Shown here: in pieces, positions 48,493 to 64,000 of the stretch | Layout of the letters: every line of letters starts with the position of its first letter | How positions within the stretch are numbered: position 1 is the stretch's first letter | Origin: Pseudolysinimonas kribbensis | GTDB taxonomy: Bacteria; Actinomycetota; Actinomycetes; Actinomycetales; Microbacteriaceae | NCBI RefSeq assembly: GCF_030161895.1 | Contig: NZ_BSVB01000001.1 | Span: forward strand, 2,108,001-2,172,000 | Reading direction: 5' to 3' | Length of the DNA: 64,000 bases | Made by a program: the position numbers and the translations under genes | The notes under the pieces: generated by a model | Database searches by the model: none | Told to the model about the DNA's origin: nothing | The model's input: the letters and a program-made list of their open reading frames with translations, nothing else

Positions 48493-48586
48493 GGAGCGCG
48501 CCGCGACGCGGCACGCGTCTCGAAACCCGGGACATCACGGCGGGGTGTCGAGACGCGTCGTCCTGCCGGGCGGCGCTCCTCAACCC
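48486..48586. repeat. Imperfect palindromic repeat / hairpin after the response regulator
   Basis: GGGTTGAGGAGCGC at the left end matches the reverse complement of the right end (GCGCTCCTCAACCC), and inner segments ACGCGTCTCGA and TCGAGACGCGT also pair, around a GC-rich centre. It supplies the TGA stop of the response regulator and probably ends transcription. From memory, similar palindromes with this GAGGAGCGC / CGTCTCGA plan are dispersed in Microbacteriaceae genomes; a search would confirm it. Confidence 0.78.
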
Positions 48587-48825
48587 ACGACGAGCACGCT
48601 TATAGCGCTGATCCGGAATCAAGTCAAGGAATAGCTGGACACGGCGCGCCGTTATCGCCTAAGCTTGATCCTTGCGCTCCCACCTTCTCCGTGCCGTCAT
48701 ATTGCGGTCGGCTCACGCGCGAAGAAACCCTCCCGAGAATAGCGGCGGGACGGTGTCTGAACGGGGGCGTCTCTCACCTGCCCACACACGAGAGGCCGTC
48801 GAGCCTCACGGAGGTTGCATTTCCC
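48587..48825 (+). promoter_or_regulatory. Upstream region of rpoB with candidate promoter
   Basis: A gene-free stretch of 239 bp. It is AT-richer than its surroundings at 48600-48680. A plausible promoter is TGGACA (48636-48641), an 18-bp spacer, then TAAGCT (48660-48665). A ribosome binding site GGAGG lies at 48810-48814, about 11 bp before the TTG start. Nothing else is recognised; small frames here are not supported. Confidence 0.5.
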
Positions 48826-52319
<3,494 letters not shown>

Positions 52320-52372
52320 TCACCGGCACTCACAACGTCACTGACTGAATCCAGCGAAAGAGAACACGACAC

Positions 52373-56257
<3,885 letters not shown>

Positions 56258-56267
56258 TCCCACCACC

Positions 56268-56303
56268 CGAAGGGCCCCGCCATCACGGCGGGGCCCTTCG
56301 TCT
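56268..56303 (+). terminator. Rho-independent terminator after rpoC
   Basis: CGAAGGGCCCCGCC at 56268-56281 pairs perfectly with GGCGGGGCCCTTCG at 56287-56300 across a 5-base loop, 11 bp after the rpoC stop. A short T/pyrimidine tail follows. Confidence 0.9.
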
Positions 56304-56360
56304 ATACCCCTCGGCGGCCCCGTCGATAGAGTGAGCCCCGACCTCCGAAGGAGTCCGCCC

Positions 56361-57140
56361 ATGAGCGAAGACAAGCCCGTCCGCGACGAGGGTGTCCCCT
56401 CCGATGCCGCGGCCCCCGACGTCGAGGCCGTGCCGGCGGGTGCCGAGCCGGTGCCGGTGACCGACGATCCGGCGGCCGTGCCCGTCGCGCCGTCGGCGGA
56501 GGGGCCCGCGGAGCCCGAAACACCCGAGGCCGAAGCGCCCGGGGCCGCCGCACCCGCCCCTGCCTCCACCCACCAGGTGGTCTACGTCGAGACCGCACCG
56601 CCGCCGCGCAAGCGCGGCAACCGGGTCATCGGCGTGCTGCTGGCCGTCCTCGGCGCCGTCGTGTTCGCCGCGGTCTACGCGGTGGTCGCGGCGCTCATCT
56701 ACTTCCTCGGCGGCGACGCGTTCTTCGGCGACCGGTTCGGCACGTTCGTGAGCAGCGCGCTGTTCTGGGCGCCGATCCTCGTGTTCGTGCTCGCGTTCAT
56801 CCTCGAGGTCGTCATCGTCAACCGAGCGGGCTGGGCGGCGCACGTCTTCGGCAGCCTGCTGCTCGCGTTCGTGGTCTACTTCGCGAGCATCGGGCTGCTG
56901 CTGCTGGTCGGCAACGTCTTCACGCACCAGAACCTCGCGTTCTCGGCCGTGGCGCTCGTACCGCAGGTCATCGCCGCGGCCGTGATCGCGCGCGAGGTGG
57001 CCATCTGGTTCGGCCTGGCGATCGCCGCGCGCGGCCGGAGGGTGCGGGCGCGCAACACCCAGACACGCGAGCAGTACGACCGCGAGCTCGCCGAGAAGCG
57101 CGCCCAGTACGAGAACCGGCCCGCCGAGCGGGTCGAGTAG
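56361..57140 (+). CDS. Membrane protein with acidic, Pro/Ala-rich N-terminus
   Basis: 259 residues. Residues 1-80 are a low-complexity acidic region rich in Pro, Ala and Glu. Four hydrophobic segments follow: VIGVLLAVLGAVVFAAVYAV, FVSSALFWAPILVFVLAFIL, AHVFGSLLLAFVVYFASIGL and LVPQVIAAAVIAREVAIW. The C-terminus is charged and probably helical (TREQYDRELAEKRAQYE). I do not recognise a functional family. A good ribosome binding site (GAAGGAG) precedes the ATG. It lies between the rpoC terminator and the pilus operon, with its own start. Confidence 0.75.
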   Translation: MSEDKPVRDEGVPSDAAAPDVEAVPAGAEPVPVTDDPAAVPVAPSAEGPAEPETPEAEAPGAAAPAPASTHQVVYVETAPPPRKRGNRVIGVLLAVLGAVVFAAVYAVVAALIYFLGGDAFFGDRFGTFVSSALFWAPILVFVLAFILEVVIVNRAGWAAHVFGSLLLAFVVYFASIGLLLLVGNVFTHQNLAFSAVALVPQVIAAAVIAREVAIWFGLAIAARGRRVRARNTQTREQYDRELAEKRAQYENRPAERVE

Positions 57141-57204
57141 CGGCGCGGCGGCGTATCGAGGGCGCGCGCCCGCGCGTGCGGCCCGACCCCCGATCACGGG
57201 ACTA

Positions 57205-57289
57205 TCCCGGCGGGGAGCCCCCTCTTAGCCTGAGTGCACCGGGGGTGTCTCGCGTACGCACGCGTGGTCCCCGGTGTTCTCGCGGATCG
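57205..57289 (+). promoter_or_regulatory. Putative promoter and structured leader of the pilus operon
   Basis: TCCCGGCG at 57205-57212, a C run, and CTTAGCCTG ending at 57232 match the block before the surface-protein gene (4696-4719). The leader then folds: CACCGGGG at 57237-57244 pairs with CCCCGGTG at 57269-57276, with CGCGT/ACGCG nested inside. The shared TCTCGCGGATCG follows at 57278-57289. pilB starts 41 bp later. Confidence 0.5.
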
Positions 57290-57329
57290 GGGGTACGCGG
57301 GGACCGTGGCATCCACCGAGGGGGTGGTG

Positions 57330-59000
57330 ATGTCCTCCCTGTCGGAGATCCTCGTCATCCGCGGCCACATGCCGATCACGAGCCTCGACGCGCTCTCGGG
57401 CGACCCCGTCGAAGACGAGGCGTTCGTGCGCGACCTCGTGCTCGGCGGGATCGTCACCGAGAGCCAGGTGGCGACCGCCCGTGCCGCGCAGCTCGGCCTG
57501 CCGTTCGTCGACCTGACCGAGTTCCCGGTCGATCAGGCGTGCGTGGCGCTCGTGCCGGGCGCCCTGCTGCGCCGGCACGAGGTGCTGCCCATCGCGCGCG
57601 ACGGCGACCGTCTCATGCTCGCGATGGCCGAGCCGCGCGACGTGCTCGCGCTCGACGACGTGCGCGCCGCCGTGCGCATGCAGGTGGCGCCGGTGGTGGC
57701 CGAGCGCAGCGACCTGCTCGCGGCGATCGGGCGTTTCGTGCGGTCCGACGGCGAGCTCAGCGAGCTGACCACGGCCATGGTCGAGGAGAGCGGGTCCGGC
57801 GGCGGCGACCTGGTGCCCGTCACCGAGCCGACCGAGGACGACGCCCCGATCGTGCGGTTCGTCAACCTGCTCATCAGCCAGGCGATCTCGGACCACGCGT
57901 CCGACATCCACATCGAGCCGGCCGAACGCGACATGCACGTGCGGTACCGCATCGACGGGGTGCTGCACGAGATGCAGCGCGCGCCCAAGAACATCCAGAA
58001 CGGCGTCATCTCGCGGCTCAAGATCATGAGCGACATCGACATCGCCGAGCGCCGCAAGCCGCAGGACGGCCGCATGTCGGTCATCCACGGCGGCCGTCAG
58101 ATCGACCTCCGCGTCGCGACCCTGCCGACGGTGTACGGCGAGAAGGTCGTCATGCGCATCCTCGACAACGCGTCGACCGGCCTCGGCATGGATCAGCTGC
58201 ACCTGCTGGAGCGCAACGCGGAGGTCTACCGCGCGTCGTACACGAAGCCCTACGGCATGATCCTCGTCACGGGACCGACCGGGTCGGGCAAGTCGACGAC
58301 GCTCTACACGACCCTGCACGCGGTCGCGCGCCCCGAGATCAACGTCATCACCGTCGAGGACCCGGTCGAGTACCGGATGGACGGCATCAACCAGGTGCAG
58401 GTCAACCCGAAGGCGGGCCTGACCTTCGCGAGCGCGCTGCGCAGCATCCTGCGCTCGGATCCGGATGTCGTGCTGCTGGGCGAGATCCGCGACCACGAGA
58501 CCGCGCAGATCGCCATCGAGGCGGCCCTCACCGGTCACCTCGTGCTCTCGACCCTGCACACCAACGACGCGCCGAGCGCCGTCACCCGCCTCATCGAGAT
58601 GGACATCGAGCCGTTCCTGGTGGGTTCCGCACTCGACTGCGTGGTCGCCCAGCGACTCGCACGGCGGCTGTGCGACCGCTGCAAGCAGGCGTACCAGCAC
58701 CCGCTGGAGGAGCTCGTGGCGCTGCGTCTGATGGCCGGGCACGAGACGGTGGTCCCGACCCTCTACAAGCCCATCGGCTGCACCTCCTGCTCCAACACGG
58801 GGTACCGAGGCCGGATCGCATTGCACGAGGTCATGCCGGTCTCGGAGGACATCGAGCGGCTCGCGGTCGCCCGCGCGTCGAGCGCCGAGATCGGGCGCGC
58901 CGCGGTCGCTCAGGGCATGTCGACCCTGCGTGACGACGGCTGGGCGAAGGCGCAGCTGGGTCTGACATCCATCGAGGAGATCCTGCGAGTGGTCGCGTGA
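57330..59000 (+). CDS. pilB: Type IV pilus assembly ATPase PilB
   Basis: 556 residues. The N-terminal MshEN-type domain (TESQVATARAAQLGLPFVDL) precedes the ATPase domain with Walker A GPTGSGKST near residue 313, the Asp box VITVEDPVEYRMDGI, Walker B DVVLLGEIRDHETA and the His box LSTLHTNDAPS. The zinc site CDRC ... CTSC is present near residues 448-490, as in pilus-extension ATPases. It powers pilus assembly from the cytoplasm. The ATG at 57330 is preferred; a longer reading begins in the leader. It is the first gene of the operon. Confidence 0.95.
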   Translation: MSSLSEILVIRGHMPITSLDALSGDPVEDEAFVRDLVLGGIVTESQVATARAAQLGLPFVDLTEFPVDQACVALVPGALLRRHEVLPIARDGDRLMLAMAEPRDVLALDDVRAAVRMQVAPVVAERSDLLAAIGRFVRSDGELSELTTAMVEESGSGGGDLVPVTEPTEDDAPIVRFVNLLISQAISDHASDIHIEPAERDMHVRYRIDGVLHEMQRAPKNIQNGVISRLKIMSDIDIAERRKPQDGRMSVIHGGRQIDLRVATLPTVYGEKVVMRILDNASTGLGMDQLHLLERNAEVYRASYTKPYGMILVTGPTGSGKSTTLYTTLHAVARPEINVITVEDPVEYRMDGINQVQVNPKAGLTFASALRSILRSDPDVVLLGEIRDHETAQIAIEAALTGHLVLSTLHTNDAPSAVTRLIEMDIEPFLVGSALDCVVAQRLARRLCDRCKQAYQHPLEELVALRLMAGHETVVPTLYKPIGCTSCSNTGYRGRIALHEVMPVSEDIERLAVARASSAEIGRAAVAQGMSTLRDDGWAKAQLGLTSIEEILRVVA

Positions 59001-59035
59001 GTCCGAGTCATGCCGCCGTTCCCGAGGGAGGAACC

Positions 59036-60648
59036 GTGAACAAGCCGGCCTATGAGATCCCGGTCACCGATCCGGCGCAGCCGCCGTTCGGAGCACCGGG
59101 CGCCGCGGGAGCCATGCCGCCCACGCGCGGCGAGCTCCCCCTGAGCTGCCGGGACCGGCGGTGGACTACTCGCAGCTGCCGCCCCCGCGGTCACGCCGGT
59201 CGAGCAGCCGTCGGTCCCGGCGTCTTCTGCGACGCCGGCCCCGGCACCGGCTCCCTCCGGGATCCCGGGCCTGATCCCGGCTCCCGGCGACCCGCTGCTG
59301 TCGACCCCGGTGTACTCGCTCGATGCTGAACCTTCCGTGCTGAGCGCACCCGCGGCATCCGTGGCCACCCCGGTTCCGCAGGGCACGAGCATCCCGGGCC
59401 TCACGCCGGCGCCGCTCGAGTCCCTGCTCACGATGCCGGAGTACGAGCCGCTGCCGCCGCTGCGCCTCGTGAAGGAGAAGGAGTCACGTCGCGCCGTCTT
59501 CATGGACGACGAGTACACGCAGGCGGCCCGCGGGAAGGCGGATGCCGATCTCCTGGCCGCGCTCGAGACGGTCGTCAACGAGGGGGCATCCGACCTCCAC
59601 GTGTCGATCGGCGCGCCACCCATGATCCGTGTCGACGGCGGCCTCCGCGCCATCGACGAGACCGACGTCTGGGATCGGGAGCGCGTCGCCGCGGCGCTCT
59701 ACAGCCTGCTGAGCGACGAGCAGGCGCTGAAGTTCGACGAGGAGCTCGAGCTGGACTTCGCGTTCACGCTGTCCGAGAGCTCACGCTTCCGCGTCAACTA
59801 CTTCCTGCAGCGCGGCGCCATCGGCGCGGCGTTCCGTCTCATCCCGGTCGAGATCAAACAGCTGGACGAGCTGGGCGTTCCGGAGGTCGTGGCGGAGTTC
59901 GCCAAGCTCCCGCGCGGCCTCGTGCTCGTGACCGGCCCGACCGGTTCCGGCAAGTCGACGACCCTCGCCGCCCTCGTCGATCTGGTGAACCAGACCCGAT
60001 CCGACCACATCGTCACGGTCGAGGACCCGATCGAGTTCATGCATCAGAACAAGCGCTCGCTGATCAACCAGCGCGAGGTCGGCAACGACACCCACAGCTT
60101 CGGCAACGCGCTCAAGCACGTGCTGCGCCAGGACCCGGACGTGATCCTGATCGGCGAGCTCCGCGACCTGGAGACCATCTCGGTGGCCCTGACCGCCGCC
60201 GAGACCGGCCACCTCGTGTTCGCGACCCTGCACACCCAGGATGCCGGATCCACGATCGACCGCGTCATCGACGTCTTCCCCCGCATCAGCAGGGGCAGGT
60301 GCGCACGCAGCTCGCGTCGACCCTGCAGGGCGTCGTCTGTCAGACGCTCGTCAAGCGGGCGGGCGGTGTCGGCCGCGCGGTGGCGACGGAGGTCATGGTG
60401 ACGACACCCGCGATCGCGAACCTCATCCGCGAGGGCAAGACGTACCAGGTGCGCTCTTCCCTGCAGGCCGGGCGCCAGAACGGCATGCACACGATGGACC
60501 AGCACCTGGCGGAGCTCGTGAACGGCGGCCTGATCACGTACGGCGCGGCGCTGGAGAAGGTGCACGACGTCGAGGACTTCAAACGTCTGGTGCACCGCAC
60601 CGGCGACAACGATCCGACGGCCGGCTTCGGCCAGCTGGGGGCTTCTGA
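59036..60648 (+). CDS. pilT: Type IV pilus retraction ATPase PilT with long Pro-rich N-terminus (four frame breaks)
   Basis: About 538 residues. The first 150 residues are Pro/Ala-rich and not seen in typical PilT (about 350 residues). The ATPase domain has Walker A GPTGSGKST, VTVEDPIEFMHQNKRSLINQ, Walker B VILIGELRDLETI and the His box FATLHTQDAGS, plus the PilT tail PHQQGQVRTQLASTLQGVV. Breaks lie in C or G runs at 59137-59141, 59182-59186, 60278-60282 and 60637-60641; adding one base to each gives one frame ending at TGA 60646-60648, which overlaps the pilC ATG. The GTG at 59036 has a strong GAGGGAGGA site. It should retract pili. Confidence 0.9.
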
Positions 60649-61877
60649 TGTCGAATCTGCTCACCTACGCCTACAAGGGGCGCGACGGCGCCGGCAAGCT
60701 CGTCAAGGGCAAGGTGGAGGCGCCGAGCGAGGCCGCGGTCGTCACGCGTTTGCGCACGATGTCGATCTCGCCGATCGAGGTGTCGACCTTCACCGGCGGC
60801 AGCGGTCTCCAGATGGACCTCAACATCTCCTTCCTCGAGAAGAAGGTCAAGCTCAAGGACCTCGCCGTCATGAGCCGGCAGATGTCGACGATGGTCGGCG
60901 CCGGCCTGTCGCTGCTGCGCTCGCTCACCATCCTCAGCGAGCAGACCGAGAACAAGAAGCTCGCCCGCGCTCTCACGTCGGTGCGCGGGCTCGTCGAGAC
61001 CGGATCCTCGCTCTCCGACGCCCTCGCGCGGCAGGGACGGATCTTCCCGCCGATCATGATCCATCTCGTGCGGGCCGGTGAGGTGGGCGGGTTCCTCGAC
61101 CAGTCGCTCGACTCGATCGCGGAGACATTTGAGAAGGATGTCAAGCTGCGCCAGACCATCAAGTCGGCGATGACCTATCCGGTCGTCGTGCTCGTGATGG
61201 CGCTGCTGTCAGTGGTCGGAATGGTGACGTTCATCGTTCCCATCTTCGAGAACATGTTCAAGAGCCTCGGTGGCCAGCTGCCGCTGCCGACACAGATCCT
61301 CGTGACGATCTCGCACAACATGATCTGGATCGGACCGGTGCTGGCCGTCGGCATCATCGCGTTCACCTGGTGGTGGAACCGGCACAAGCACGACGAGAAG
61401 GTCCGTGCTCGGGTCGATCCCTGGCGGCTCAAGGTACCGGTGTTCGGGATGCTGTTCCGCAAGGTCGCCATCGCCCGGTTCGCGCGCAACTTCAGCACCA
61501 TGACGCACTCGGGTGTGCCGATTCTGCAGGCGCTCTCCATCGTCGGCGACACCTCGGGCAACTGGGTCATCGAGAACGCACTGCGCAAGGTGCAGGACTC
61601 GGTGCGCTCCGGCCGCACGATCGCGGCGCCGCTGGCCGAGGAGCCGGTGTTCCCGTCGATGGTTACCCAGATGATCGCCGTCGGCGAGGACTCGGGCTCG
61701 CTCGAGCAGATGCTGGGCAAGATCGCGGACTTCTACGACGAGGAGGTGCAGACCACGACCGAGCAGCTCACCTCGCTCATCGAGCCGCTCATGATCGCCG
61801 TGATCGGCACGGTCATCGGCGGCATGATCGTCGCGCTCTACATGCCGATCTTCACGATCTACAACAACGTCCACTGA
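60648..61877 (+). CDS. pilC: Type IV pilus inner-membrane platform protein PilC
   Basis: 409 residues. Two GspF domains are seen: LAVMSRQMSTMVGAGLSLLR, and FARNFSTMTHSGVPILQALS. Three membrane segments are present (MTYPVVVLVMALLSVVGMVT, MIWIGPVLAVGIIAFTWWW, LMIAVIGTVIGGMIVALYMP). It is the platform that transfers motion from the ATPases to pilins. The ATG overlaps the pilT stop as TGATG. The gene has no frame break. Confidence 0.95.
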   Translation: MSNLLTYAYKGRDGAGKLVKGKVEAPSEAAVVTRLRTMSISPIEVSTFTGGSGLQMDLNISFLEKKVKLKDLAVMSRQMSTMVGAGLSLLRSLTILSEQTENKKLARALTSVRGLVETGSSLSDALARQGRIFPPIMIHLVRAGEVGGFLDQSLDSIAETFEKDVKLRQTIKSAMTYPVVVLVMALLSVVGMVTFIVPIFENMFKSLGGQLPLPTQILVTISHNMIWIGPVLAVGIIAFTWWWNRHKHDEKVRARVDPWRLKVPVFGMLFRKVAIARFARNFSTMTHSGVPILQALSIVGDTSGNWVIENALRKVQDSVRSGRTIAAPLAEEPVFPSMVTQMIAVGEDSGSLEQMLGKIADFYDEEVQTTTEQLTSLIEPLMIAVIGTVIGGMIVALYMPIFTIYNNVH

Positions 61878-61887
61878 CCCTGCAACT

Positions 61888-61915
61888 GGGGGCGTGTCAC
61901 AACCGGATTGCCCCC
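61888..61915 (+). terminator. Hairpin in pilC-pilA gap
   Basis: GGGGGC at 61888-61893 pairs with GCCCCC at 61910-61915, shortly after the pilC stop. It may act as a partial terminator or mRNA end protector, separating highly expressed pilA. The rest of the 141-bp gap is AT-richer and has a near-direct repeat TTGGGGGTCA / TTGGGGGCCA at 61959-61981. Confidence 0.5.
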
Positions 61916-62018
61916 GTTCGCGGGATTCACAACTTCATTTCCACAACTGAATATTCACTTGGGGGTCATTTTTGGGGGCCACCCGTCCAACACACGTCTT
62001 ACGACAAAGGATGGGAAA

Positions 62019-62447
62019 TTGATTACTGCAATCCACAACTCGCTGCGCACCAAGCGTGAGCGTCTCGAGGACAACGAGGGCGGCTTCACGCTCATCGAGC
62101 TCCTCGTCGTCGTTCTGATCATCGGCATCCTCGCCGCGATCGCCATCCCGGTCTTCCTCGGCCAGCAGGACCAGGCCAAGGACTCCGCTGCGAAGTCCGA
62201 TCTCGCGAACGCCAAGGTCGCCTATGTCAGCTTCCTGGTCGACACTCCGGCCGGCACGACCGCCATCGCCGATCTAGAGACGCAGGCGTACGGATTCGTC
62301 CCGACCGCCGGTGTCACGGTCACGATCGCGAAGGGCGATGGCCCGGACTTCTGCATCGACGCGACCAGCGCCAGCTCGGGCAAGAAGCCCTTCCACATCA
62401 CCAACAGCGGTGGCGTCCAGGACGGCACCTGCGCGGCAACACCGTAA
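62019..62447 (+). CDS. pilA: Major type IV pilin (PilA-like)
   Basis: 142 residues. A 24-residue basic leader with the prepilin peptidase site GG then FTLIELLVVVLIIGILAAIA; the Glu at position 5 of the mature protein is present. The C-terminal domain has a Cys pair (DFCIDAT and GTCAATP) that could form the usual pilin disulfide loop. I chose the TTG at 62019, which follows AAAGGATGG; no in-frame ATG gives a short leader. It is the likely pilus fibre subunit. Confidence 0.88.
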   Translation: MITAIHNSLRTKRERLEDNEGGFTLIELLVVVLIIGILAAIAIPVFLGQQDQAKDSAAKSDLANAKVAYVSFLVDTPAGTTAIADLETQAYGFVPTAGVTVTIAKGDGPDFCIDATSASSGKKPFHITNSGGVQDGTCAATP

Positions 62448-62530
62448 CCCGCTGATCGTGAGTCGTGGGGCGTCCATCGCGGCGCCCCACGACTCGCTTC
62501 AAATTCGGCGACGAGAAGGGGGTCGACGTC

Positions 62531-62929
62531 ATGCATCGCATCACCACCGAGGACGAAGGTTTCGGCCTCGTCGAGATCGTCGTCTCGATGTTCATGCTCG
62601 CCATCCTCGCGATGGCGTTCCTGCCGATCCTCGTGCAGGGGCTCAAGCAGTCGTCCTCCAACGCGACGCTCGCCACCGCCACGCAGCTCGTCAACCAGCA
62701 GTTGCAGAAAGCGCAGGCCAAAGGACCGCAGTGCACCCTCGTCGAGTCCGTCGCGGGCATGCAGCAGCTCACCGATCCGCAGGGCGTGGAGATCCAGGTC
62801 ACCACGAGCGTCGGAGCCTGCCCCACCGCCGTCGGCGGGACCGTGTCGGTGACGGTGTCCGCGGTCCGGCAGGACAGCGGCGACACCGTCGCATCCGCCT
62901 CGACCCTGGTGTACGTGAAACATGACTGA
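62531..62929 (+). CDS. Minor pilin-like protein (PilV type)
   Basis: 132 residues. A short leader (MHRITTEDEG) is followed by the prepilin motif FGLVEIVVSMFMLAILAM with Glu5. The C-terminal part is small and beta-rich (VEIQVTTSVGACPT, VTVSAVRQD). It resembles PilV/PulI-type minor pseudopilins. The ATG at 62531 follows GAGAAGGGG. Its end overlaps the next gene's ATG. Confidence 0.82.
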   Translation: MHRITTEDEGFGLVEIVVSMFMLAILAMAFLPILVQGLKQSSSNATLATATQLVNQQLQKAQAKGPQCTLVESVAGMQQLTDPQGVEIQVTTSVGACPTAVGGTVSVTVSAVRQDSGDTVASASTLVYVKHD

Positions 62930-63490
62930 CCACACCGCGAGTGACAGCGGCTTCACGCTCGTCGAAATGCTGGTCGCCCTCGCCCTCACGACGCTCGTCA
63001 TGACGGTCATCGGGGGCTGTTCATCAGCCTCACCCAGACGCAGCAGACGGTCGACGCGGTGACGTCCTCGACCACCTCCGGGCAACAGGTCGCGACCACC
63101 ATCACCGACCGGGTGCGGAACGGTTCCGGATTCCGAGTGACGTCGGTCGGATCCGACCAACTGCTCGTCACCCGCTCCGCGGGCACAGGCAGCACCTTGA
63201 CCTGGACCTGCTACGGCTGGTACTACTCCGCTGCCGACGAGTCGCTCCGCATGACGACGAGCACACCCGGCACCCGCATCACCGCGCCGACGTCGGCCCA
63301 GCTCACCAGCTGGACGCTGCTCGCCAGCGGTGTCACGCCCCGGGGCACGGCCCCGGTCTTCGCGCCGGACGACACGGGAAGCGTGCTCACCGTCACGTTC
63401 GACACCCACCGCGCCGGGCATCCGTCCGTCGCCATTCAGACCTCGGCATCACCTCTGACCGGCACCACGGAGGACAACTCATGCTTCTGA
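62922..63490 (+). CDS. Minor pilin-like protein (PilW/PilJ type, one frame break)
   Basis: About 189 residues. The leader MTDHTASDSG is followed by FTLVEMLVALALTTLVMTVI, a prepilin motif with Glu5. One G is missing in the run at 63012-63016; repair gives GLFISLTQTQQTVDAVTSST. The C-terminal domain is predicted beta-rich and ends in CF. The ATG at 62922 overlaps the upstream stop and the following gene's ATG overlaps this stop, so the minor pilins are translationally coupled. Confidence 0.8.
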
Positions 63491-64000
63491 CCCGTATCCA
63501 GCGCTCCTCCGCGGCACCCGCGACGACCGGGGCGTCGCCCTGGCCGCCGTCCTCGGCCTCATGGGCGTCAGCATGCTGCTCACCACCGTGGTCGCGAGCT
63601 CCGTCATCACGGCCGTCAGCTACAGCTCCAACACCCGTGCCGGCGTGCAGTCGCAGGCCGCCGCCGAGGCGGGCATCGCCGCGGCGCGAGCCGGTCTCGT
63701 CGCCCAGGACTGCGCGGTTCACGGTGGCGCGTACCGCAGCGACGTGGGCGCGACGCCGGCATACTTCGCCACCATCTGGATGCCGTTCGGCACTGGCTGG
63801 CGCCGCGGATGCCCCTCCGACACGTCGACGCAGGTGCGGATCCTCTCCACCGGCTACGCCGACGCGAACGCGGTCGGCGCAGCGACGTCCGGCGACAGGA
63901 CCAACCTCGAGGCGATCCTCTCGGCGGGCGCCGTGGTGACCCAGACGAGCACGAGCACGACGACGACGACGCCGCCGACGCAGATCAACTCCAGCGGCCC
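63481..64000 (+). CDS. Pilus-assembly PilX-like protein, 5' part (one frame break, runs off window)
   Basis: At least 170 residues. MLLTRIQR, then after adding one base near 63498-63503 LLRGTRDDRGVALAAVLGLM and GVSMLLTTVVASSVITAVS, a single N-terminal membrane helix preceded by a charged segment. PilX-like proteins share this shape; the sequence lacks a canonical prepilin Glu5. It continues at the window's right edge into a Thr/Ser-rich stretch. Order in the operon supports a pilus role. Confidence 0.65.

Noticed and set aside
48587..48825. Small open frames upstream of rpoB as leader peptides
   Set aside because: No ribosome binding site or conserved pattern; they overlap the promoter and the rpoB start.
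57237..57276. pilB leader hairpin as a cyclic di-GMP riboswitch of known class
   Set aside because: The conserved GEMM-type sequence blocks are absent; it is kept only as an uncharacterised structured leader.

Overview
The window is high-GC DNA from an actinobacterium, most likely of the family Microbacteriaceae. The support is the GC bias at third codon positions, the actinobacterial rpoB-rpoC pair with a TTG-initiated rpoB, frequent GTG starts, tightly overlapping GTGA/ATGA gene junctions, a LAXTG (class E sortase type) surface anchor, and a recurring GGATGC/GCATCC signature. The genus cannot be fixed from the sequence. No tRNA, rRNA, insertion sequence, prophage or CRISPR array was seen.

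Sequence quality shapes the whole annotation. About 29 single-base, and one two-base, reading-frame breaks are scattered over the window, including in rpoB, the lhr helicase and a conserved DEAD-box helicase. Nearly all sit in short C or G runs, and adding one base restores a normal protein. I read them as uncorrected indel errors, not pseudogenes, and give each affected gene its full reconciled span.

Layout. 1-4.6 kb: truncated lhr helicase, an MFS exporter, two coupled small hydrolases, and a DUF4916/NUDIX-like gene behind an inverted repeat. 4.8-13.2 kb: one giant (about 2,796 aa) secreted DUF11/DUF5979 surface protein with a C-terminal LASTG anchor. 13.2-24.7 kb: housekeeping and accessory genes (MarR with an LLM oxidoreductase, DEAD-box helicase, DUF1684, SRPBCC, EVE, beta-propeller lactonase-like protein, DUF427, CGNR regulator, SprT-like protease, lipoprotein sugar dehydrogenase, spermidine-synthase-like protein, a membrane protein, and a histidine kinase without an adjacent regulator).

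24.8-47.8 kb: a carbohydrate island with two arms. Arm 1 looks like mannan or manno-oligosaccharide use: two paralogous LacI regulators, ABC importer (lipoprotein plus two permeases), GH2 beta-mannosidase, GH113-like mannanase, ABC exporter-type protein, acetyl-ester hydrolase and a fructokinase-type ROK kinase. Three near-identical 17-bp sites (core TGACAACG, then GG and CA) mark its promoters. Arm 2 has a second importer, a predicted two-domain propeller protein, a LacI-type sensor without a DNA-binding domain, a ROK repressor, a VOC protein, an aldo/keto reductase and a GH1 beta-glycosidase. Three AT-rich 17-bp TTAC...GTAA sites mark its promoters. Neither arm has its own importer ATPase, so a shared one elsewhere is implied.

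47.8-64 kb: a NarL-type response regulator whose stop codon lies in an imperfect palindromic repeat, then rpoB and rpoC (with Asn at the rifampicin-contact position usually held by His), a strong terminator, a membrane protein, and a type IV pilus operon (pilB, pilT, pilC, pilA and three minor pilin-like genes) that runs off the right edge. The pilB operon and the giant surface-protein gene share an upstream sequence block and a structured leader, which suggests joint control of surface attachment functions.
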